Assembly: GCA_022818135.1 (NCBI GenBank)
Contig: JAFMSR010000007.1
Coordinates: forward strand, 24,183,846-24,247,845
DNA: 64,000 nt
Direction: 5' to 3'
Source of the DNA: Saxidomus purpurata
Lineage: Eukaryota; Mollusca; Bivalvia; Venerida; Veneridae
Shown piece after piece: positions 57,826 to 64,000 of this stretch. The translations under genes and the position numbers were made by a program. Within the stretch, counting starts at the first letter, position 1; every line of letters begins with the position of its first letter. Below the pieces are notes generated by a model. That model was given only the letters and a program-made list of their open reading frames with translations. It was not told the DNA's origin and ran no database searches.

Positions 57826-57853
57826 ATGATTGTGTGTGTGTGTGTGTCGTGTG

Positions 57854-57895
<42 letters not shown>

Positions 57896-57896
57896 G
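57826..57896. repeat. TG microsatellite
   Basis: Near-pure (TG)n with a few CG or C interruptions, followed by the GGGTGCTGTGGGGCTCG module. Confidence 0.95.
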
Positions 57897-57911
57897 GTGG
57901 TGTGCACTTCT

Positions 57912-57975
57912 GGGTGCTGTGGGGCTCGTTTTTGGGAGGTGTTTTGTTTTCCCCCGCTTGATATTTTTGTGTTGA
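57912..57975 (+). repeat. GGGTGCTGTGGGGCTCG module, copy 2
   Basis: Same module as 56919, with TTTTGTTTTCCCCCGCTTGA in place of the middle. Confidence 0.8.
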
Positions 57976-58179
57976 TATGACATCACTAAATATTTTACAA
58001 ACAAGGATACAGTTGTAACCAAGGGGCACAATTAAAGACTTTTTAAATACCAGAGCTAGGCTACATTTAAGAAAAAATACCGTTAAGTCATAGGTATTTG
58101 TCGAAACATTGTATTTATTTAAAATAACTTGGCAAAAATGTTCAGCACATCGAGACAATGTGGTGCGTGCATAAACCTC

Positions 58180-58370
58180 CTCAAAGGTCAAGGTCACACT
58201 TAGAGTTTATAGGTAATGGAATCCTGTATGCATGGTAACTCTGTCATGCATGGAAGGATTTTAAAATTACATGGCACAATTGTTGAGCACATGGAGAGGA
58301 CACAGACAATGAGATACCTCTTTTTGGGGGCATTCATCACTTACGAGGGACAGCTCTTGTATGTACAAAA
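58180..58370 (-). mobile_element. Family G unit, minus orientation
   Basis: Inverted, it reads as the 42130-42270 unit: AGGTCAAGGTCACACTTAGA, AATGGAATCCTGTATGCATG, AAGGATTTTAAAATTACATG, TTGTTGAGCACATGGAGAGG, GGCATTCATCACTTA. Confidence 0.7.
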
Positions 58371-58806
58371 ATTAAATACTTGTAATACAAAACGATACTA
58401 GTGGGCATCCAGTACTTTGTCATAAACTATTTACATTTATAAACTGCTTTTAAGAATAGAGAGAACAAACCCTATCTGAATATCGGATATATATTCTTTC
58501 CCACGCATGATGTTGTGATAGTGTCAGTATGGAAAATTGGACCCCATAATTAAAATTAAGCTACGTGCTAGAAATTTTCAATAAAAATCATTTGATTAAA
58601 CTATCTACGAGATGGAAATCTTTTCTTTTTTTGTTTGCTGAATGACCTCAGCCAAGAGCTCGACCCCCAGATGTAACACCTATGCTACTGTGACAAACTA
58701 TCTGTCCGTCTGTTCGTCCGTCTGTTTTTACGTTTGAGTGAAAGTTAATGGTCCGGTTACAGTATGTTTAAAGTTTAAATCATTTCATATAAGAACGAAG
58801 TATTTT
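58371..58806. other. No recognised gene
   Basis: A short CTGTCCGTCTGTTCGTCCGT tract (inverse of the GACGGAC tract) near 58698 may be a family remnant. Confidence 0.4.
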
Positions 58807-60345
58807 CTCACCTATGAGATACATATATCCGCGCATTTATCCATGTGAGATAACCTTATCTCACATCGCTTATCTCACATCGCTGCCGGACTATTTTTAC
58901 GTTAATTGTAAGCAGACATAAAAATCGAAAAATGACTGTAAAATTGTTATTTTTGAAATAAACATAGGGTTGTTGGTATTCATTTTCTTAGTTAGATCAT
59001 TTTCTATCCATCTATAGCAGTTTTGAAGTAAAATTCGAGAAAAAGTTGATTTTCATTTTTTCATCCCCATCCTGTATTTGCACTTATTCCTTCTTACTTG
59101 TGTGAAAATGCGATTTAAACGGTGAGAAAATAAATCTACAGTGTCCATTGAGTTTTGGATAAGGAAATCCCACCCTCGGGTCGAGATACGTCAAAAAAAA
59201 ACTCGGCAGAGCCTTGTTTTTGGACGTATCTCAACCCTCGGGTGGGATTTCCTTATCCACAACTCATGAACATGTTAGATAGACTTTTGCTCACCTATGA
59301 GATAAATATTTCCGCGCATTTATCCATGTGAGATAAACTTATCTCACATTGCTTATCTCTCATCGCTGCCAGACTATTTTTACGTTAATTGTAAGCAGAC
59401 ATAAAAATCAAAAATGGCTGTAAAATTGTTATTTTTGAAATAAACATAGGGTTGTTGGTATTCATTTTCTTAGTTAGATCATTTCCTATCCATCTATAGC
59501 AGCTTTGAAGTAAAATTCGAGAAAAAGTTGATTTTCATTTTTTCATCCCCATCCTGTATTTGCACTTATTCCTTCTTACTTGTGTGAAAATGCGATTTAA
59601 ACGGTGAGAAAATAAATCTACAGTGTCCATTGAGTTTTGGATAAGCAAATCCCACCCTCGGGTCGAGATACGTCAAAAAAACTCGACAGAGCCTCGTTTT
59701 TGGACGTATCTCAACCCTCGGGTGGGATTCCTTATCCACAACTCATGAACATGTTAGATACACTTTTCTCACCTATGAGATACATATATCCGCGCATTTA
59801 TCCATGTAAGATAAACTTATCTCACATTGTCTATCTCACATCGCTGACAAACTATTTTTACGTTAATTGTTAGCAGACATAAAAATTGAAAAATGGCTGT
59901 AAAATTGTTATTTTTGAAATAAACATAGGGTTGTTGGTATTCATTTTCTTAGTTTGATCATTTCCTATCCATCTATAGCAGCTTTGAAGTAAAATTCGAG
60001 AAAAAGTTTATTTTCATTTTTTCATCCCCATCCTGTATTTGTACTTATTCTTCTTACTTGTGTGAAAATGCGATTTAAACGGTGAGAAAATAAATCTACC
60101 ATGTCCATTGAGTTTTGGATAAGGAAATCCCACCCTCGGGTTGAGATATGTCGAAAAACTAGGCAGAGCCTCGATTTTGGACGTATCTCAACCCTCGGGT
60201 GGGATTTCCTTATCCACAACTCATAAGGAAATCCCACCCTCGATTGAGGTATGTCGAAAAACTAGGCAGAGTCTCGTTTTTGGACGTATCTCAACCCGAG
60301 GGTGGGATTTCCTTATCCACAACTCATGAACATGTTAGATTCACT
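58807..60345. repeat. ~480-bp tandem array, three units, each with a palindrome
   Basis: CTCACCTATGAGAT starts units at 58807, 59290 and 59768 (483 and 478 apart). Units are very similar (AAACATAGGGTTGTTGGTAT, TTTTTCATCCCCATCCTG, GTGTCCATTGAGTTTTGGAT). Each ends in a palindrome with GGATAAGGAAATCCCACCCT arms (59157-59258, 59639-59737, 60117-60215); an extra palindrome copy is at about 60223-60318. Apparent ORFs are shared repeats, not genes. Confidence 0.9.
59157..59258. repeat. Palindrome with CTCGGCAGAGCC centre
   Basis: Arms of ~36 bp (GGATAAGGAAATCCCACCCT, CGGGTCGAGATACGTC) flank ACTCGGCAGAGCCTTG. The other three copies keep nearly the same centre (CTCGACAGAGCCTCG, CTAGGCAGAGCCTCG, CTAGGCAGAGTCTCG). 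Confidence 0.9.
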
Positions 60346-61640
60346 TTATCTCAGCATCAACTTTTCTCAAGGGATCCATTCTCATCAACACTGATCAAAT
60401 AGAAAAGAATCTACATATAAGCTCCAAAAATAGTTTGAATTCCAAACACGTTTTGTTTCCTAGTATCATTGAACTTATAGGGTGCGCAGTGCTCTCTTGT
60501 TCATGCACGCTATCCATGCAGCATAACCCATTGGGTGTTTTTTCAAGAAGCCAACGACTGATATAAATAAATAAATTAATAGAATAAATATCACAATATC
60601 ATAAATAGACCCAATTCATGTGAAAGGTGTATCAGTTACAAACATGTGACACATCAATTATCAAATGGGAAAACAATATAATATGGACTGAGCTGCTGGC
60701 TTATGCCCTGGCATTTGGTCTCTATTTTTGGCCTGGGGACTGAAAGTCCCCTAGGCCTAAGTTAGCATACTACATTTCAAACACTGCTGACAATTTAACT
60801 GTGCTATGTGCGAATAACAACTGTAAACATGCGCTTTGAGAAAGTAGCGCAAGATAGGCCAGATAAATCTTTTGTTTGAATGTCGCATACGATAAGAACA
60901 TATTACAAATAAAAACAGTACATATAACTTCAAACGACTGCAGAAAGGTCTATAGCTTACGGGCTGCATTACACATCTTTTTCTGTTTTAGAAATTACTG
61001 CGCTGTTAGCTGATTACGGAAGATAATCATATGCATATCACGGAAAAGTACGGATATTTACGGAAATTTACGGAAACGAACGGAATTCGATATAAGAGTT
61101 TATAGTTTGATTTTCAATTTTCTGATGTTATTTCAATGACAACTTTCTTTTTTACGAACGAGTACATATATATTTACCTAAAAATAAATTTCTTTAAAAA
61201 AAAGATACAATTTACGTACATTCCCGAGAAGGAACTCACGTGATCAAAATCACCCGCCATTTATCGAGGACGCTGCATGTCAAGGCCCAGTGAACGGTTT
61301 CACTGATTACAACTACAAGGTAACCAAGAATCATTTTTGGTTTTGCCTGTTATACACATTGTGCAGTACTGTATTTATATTTCATTGTTGGTATTGCTTT
61401 GTTTATTTCTGTTTCAAGGTCTTGTCCTTGGTACACAATAATTTTCGATCCACATCATCAGATATCGCTTGAAGTTGAACAAAGCGCAGATTGAATTATT
61501 TTTATTGTTCTCTCAAACAATTGATATTGTTGACCATGTGATTATTTTTCATTTAACGTACGTTTTATAATAAAACAAACTTCCCTTCCTTAATAAAACA
61601 AACTGACCGTTCCAAGGCGGTGCCCCACTGTGTTCCGTTA
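60346..61640. other. No recognised gene; one hairpin
   Basis: A clean hairpin, GGCCTGGGGACT-gaa-AGTCCCCTAGGCC, lies at 60730-60757. At 61045-61090 the phrase TTTACGGAAA is repeated with TACGGATA variants. No coding region was found. Confidence 0.45.
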
Positions 61641-61794
61641 ATTGTTCGTTTTGTCCTCGTGTGTTTGCTTTGTATGCTTGTGTGTGTTGGTAGTGTATGT
61701 TTGTGTGTGTACTGATTGTGTGTGTGTGTTTGTGTGTGTGTGTTGTGTGCGTGTGTGCGTGTTGTGTGTGTGTGTGTGTGTGGCGTGCACTGTC
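61641..61794. repeat. Interrupted TG microsatellite
   Basis: (TG)n with scattered interruptions, purest at about 61728-61787. Confidence 0.9.
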
Positions 61795-61875
61795 TGGGTG
61801 CTGTGGGGCTCGTTTTGGGGAGGCTGCGTTTTTGGTACGTGGCATTCCCTGTTTGATATTTTTTTTTTTTTTTCC
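61795..61875 (+). repeat. GGGTGCTGTGGGGCTCG module, copy 3
   Basis: GGGTGCTGTGGGGCTCGTTT, GGGGAGGCTGCGTTTTTGG, CATTCCCTGTTTGATATT, then poly-T. Confidence 0.8.
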
Positions 61876-62109
61876 CCTGCCACCCATATATTTGTGAATC
61901 ATTCATTCTGTGTCATATACTAAATTTCGCCCTCTGCACATTTCGACCCGCGCTTTAGGTAAGGTTCAGCGTAAATCACGAAGGTCAAAAGTTGTTTTAT
62001 GGGAGTTAATCTATAGCCCCCAGGCCTTCAGCGCTTTGATTACATAAGGTACGGCGTGAAATACTTTAAACCGTACCCTCGCAAGATCTCGTTTGACATC
62101 CGGACGACG

Positions 62110-62121
62110 TGCGCATGCGCA
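62110..62121. promoter_or_regulatory. NRF1-type palindrome, candidate promoter element
   Basis: TGCGCATGCGCA is a perfect match to the NRF-1 consensus (YGCGCAYGCGCR) and a perfect 12-bp palindrome. It is in a locally CpG-richer stretch of an otherwise AT-rich region. Confidence 0.5.
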
Positions 62122-62359
62122 ATTGTATTACACTTTTTCGAGACAAAATAGTTGTGTGGTTCCAAAATCAGACGGATTTCTACATTTTTCTCTGCTTACA
62201 AACAAAGTTTTATATTGTGTTGATAAAGGTAGTGTTGCAGATCAGTTTTTAAAGCACTATACATATGTACGTCCCGACAGAATTAAATGCCTGATGTCTT
62301 TTTTGCCAAATGTCATCGAAACGCCTGAAGAAACATGGCGGTCAACTGATAAATTATGA
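62122..62359 (+). other. Open frame downstream of the NRF1-type site, unidentified
   Basis: The frame stays open for over 80 codons (SDGFLHFSLLTNKVLYCVDK, then VADQFLKHYTYVRPDRIKC) to a TGA/TAA-rich end. It has no ATG in frame near the start and no known family. A separate ATGGCGG in a good context at 62335 opens only a four-codon frame. It may be a first exon or chance. Confidence 0.2.
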
Positions 62360-63806
62360 TTGAATAATTAGGTGGATGTATTCCGCGTGTATCAGACTCA
62401 AAGAAAAGCTTTTTGCAGATATCTTTTTGTTGGTTTAATTGTTTTTCATTGGTTGAGTGGAGGTTTTTTTTAATGTAGCAAGGACTACTTTAAGATACAA
62501 TTGCAAGACAGCAGTCTCACAAGATTAAAAATCAAGGGGCTTGACTCTGAAAATCGAAAAATACATGTTTTGACCTGGAGTAAAATTGTCCCATGTGTCA
62601 TTGCCGACCCATAGGGATTTTGTCCTATGCATCATGAACATGAATCCTAGTATTTTTGCTGTGTCAATCAAAATCAAACGGTTGTCTAGTGGCGAACGTA
62701 TCCTGGTGGGTTGTATTACCGGTGTATTTAAATTTCAGAAACAAATTCTGAAAAGAATTATGACCATTCACCTGATATATTTGTTTTGTTATTGTCCTAT
62801 ACCTTTTATTTATTATTTATGTAAAAGACAGATCATGTTAAGAATTCCTTGCAAAGTAAAACATTCACAAACGTAAACACCATTCACTCTATTTTTAGTA
62901 ACAGTCTTGGAGGGAAATACCGATGCATTGGTAAATTTCTATCCTATGTCGTTCTTCAGGTCAAATATAACTAATACAATTGAGTCGGTCAAATATAACT
63001 AATACAATTGAGTCAGTGTTATTCAGGTAAGTCACTAGGTTAGTCCACTGCAATTTTTTAATCACTGACATATAAAATAATGTAATAAAAATGTGTTTTT
63101 ACAAGCCAAGTGTTAAAACATTTAAAAGAAACACTGTTGAATAACAGTGATTGATACAGCAAGTGTTGGGGTTGGAACATTTAGGGTTTGTATACCTAAA
63201 ATTTGTAAATCTCACACCATGTTATTTAGCATTGTATCAGTGTCTACGTACAATATGCAAATTATGTTGTGACATCATTCACAAGTTACGTTTGGATCAT
63301 TTTTCGGAATGCCCCGGTAATATACGACCACTGGTAATACCCTCCCTGACTATATGAATTTTTAGGTGGAGCATCATAACATGTGTCTCCAGTTTTGTTA
63401 TTAGTAAAAAAATGATTGTCCTTTGTTAGCTTATACACGAAAGAAGGCGATGCTTAAGTCTCTACCTGTCAACCCTGTCTCGGTTATGATATCTAAAACA
63501 ACTTCAGCATACCCTGTTTATATGCTTGACAGAAGGGGTACACTGAAGCTTACTCAGTAGGCATTTGTACAGAAGTCTGACACGCTCATATTTCTGTATT
63601 TGATAAGAAAAAGGTGAAAACAATAACTTAATTTTATTATGCAGACTATTTTATTTGCCACGTTTGCACATCAAAGTATCTTTATGAAAATTGTAGTCCG
63701 TAATGCACCGCTGAAAGTCACTGGGTGTTTGATTAAAGTCAAAAGAACAGTTTTTGTGTCGCCCTTTCGTAGAAAAGGCGATACATAGGGATCACCTTGT
63801 CCGTCC
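62360..63806. other. No recognised gene
   Basis: Contains a small direct doublet (GGTCAAATATAACTAATACA twice near 62960-63005). No exon or element end is recognised. Confidence 0.4.
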
Positions 63807-63895
63807 AGGGATCACGCTTGCCCAGTCTCATAGGGAGAAGTGACTTCTCCTCCAGAGACATTAGGAAATTTTTCAGAACAGGGAGAAGTTTGTAC
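63807..63895 (+). mobile_element. MITE fragment, CAGGGATCACG family, copy 2
   Basis: CAGGGATCACGCTTGCCCAG, AGAAGTGACTTCTCC, AGAGACATTAGG and TTTTTCAGAACAGGGA align with 30560-30645; the other end is not seen. Confidence 0.6.
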
Positions 63896-64000
63896 AACGC
63901 ATTGTCTTGAGTGATAATATTATGTTCTGTGGGTTCCTTGGAGTTTTTTAACATTATTTAGAGTGAAATGCAATGTGATTGCATAAAATATTTTATTAAA
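63896..64000. other. No recognised feature at window end
   Basis: Short AT-rich end of the window. Confidence 0.3.

Noticed and set aside
57735..58197. His/Thr-rich and Cys/Val-rich ORFs over the TG microsatellites (also at 61549-61923)
   Set aside because: Both strands give ORFs because (TG)n lacks stops; no protein family.
59637..60402. Several related ORFs with DKQIPPSGRD/LDVSQPSGG-like phrases
   Set aside because: They come from the repeated palindromes of the 480-bp array; the same phrase appears on both strands because the DNA is palindromic.
62335..62355. ATGGCGG start codon in a good context
   Set aside because: It opens a frame of only four codons before TGA.

Overview
This is animal nuclear DNA, AT-rich and almost entirely intronic or intergenic. 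The only complete gene I recognise is a seven-coding-exon, minus-strand METTL16 orthologue (coding 52493 down to 46827, with canonical GT..AG introns). The rest is dense in decayed exons and repeats. The repeat style (many dispersed elements starting ACAAGAG plus a small hairpin, tRNA-derived SINEs, hairpin-ended elements with 145-175 bp internal tandem units) and a C-type lectin exon suggest a marine bivalve mollusc, probably a heterodont clam. That placement is inference from memory of bivalve genomes; no marker here proves it.

Layout. 1-5.2 kb: a cluster of a 12-bp palindrome, a Cys-rich candidate exon and a C-type lectin terminal exon. 6.0-8.0 kb: a DNA element with highly similar ~165-bp inverted ends. 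8.3-10.2 kb: a MITE, an unidentified ORF, a SINE and a hAT transposase remnant. 10.4-22.4 kb: overlapping and nested copies of the ACAAGAG-type families, interrupted by a 2.2-kb long-inverted-repeat element. 22.6-25.2 kb: SINEs, a decayed exon-like block and a TA-flanked MITE. 25.2-29.3 kb: a 4.1-kb imperfect inverted repeat whose middle is a second copy of the 2.2-kb element. 29.3-38.6 kb: nested MITEs, palindromes, a 158-bp satellite, a ~62-bp minisatellite, a GGGCT-rich macrosatellite, an AGGTCA-rich tandem element and two more exon-like blocks on the minus strand. 39-46.7 kb: more tandem-unit elements with visible nesting. 46.8-53.4 kb: METTL16. 53.4-53.7 kb: a homopolymer block that looks like an assembly fault. 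53.7-64 kb: LINE reverse-transcriptase remnants, TG microsatellites with a shared 3' module, a 480-bp tandem array with palindromes, and a possible NRF1-type promoter near 62.1 kb.

The METTL16 protein (629 residues as modelled) is expected to bind S-adenosylmethionine and methylate adenosine in structured RNA such as U6 snRNA and MAT2A-type hairpins. No neighbouring gene can be linked to it functionally. The most unusual content is the set of repeat families that share one architecture (ACAAGAG + variable hairpin, ~150-175 bp units, GACGGACGG-type tract, terminal hairpin ending GAGCTA). At least one copy is shown by an internal empty-site comparison to have inserted without an obvious target duplication. 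I found no CRISPR array, rRNA, prokaryotic operon or intact functional tRNA.
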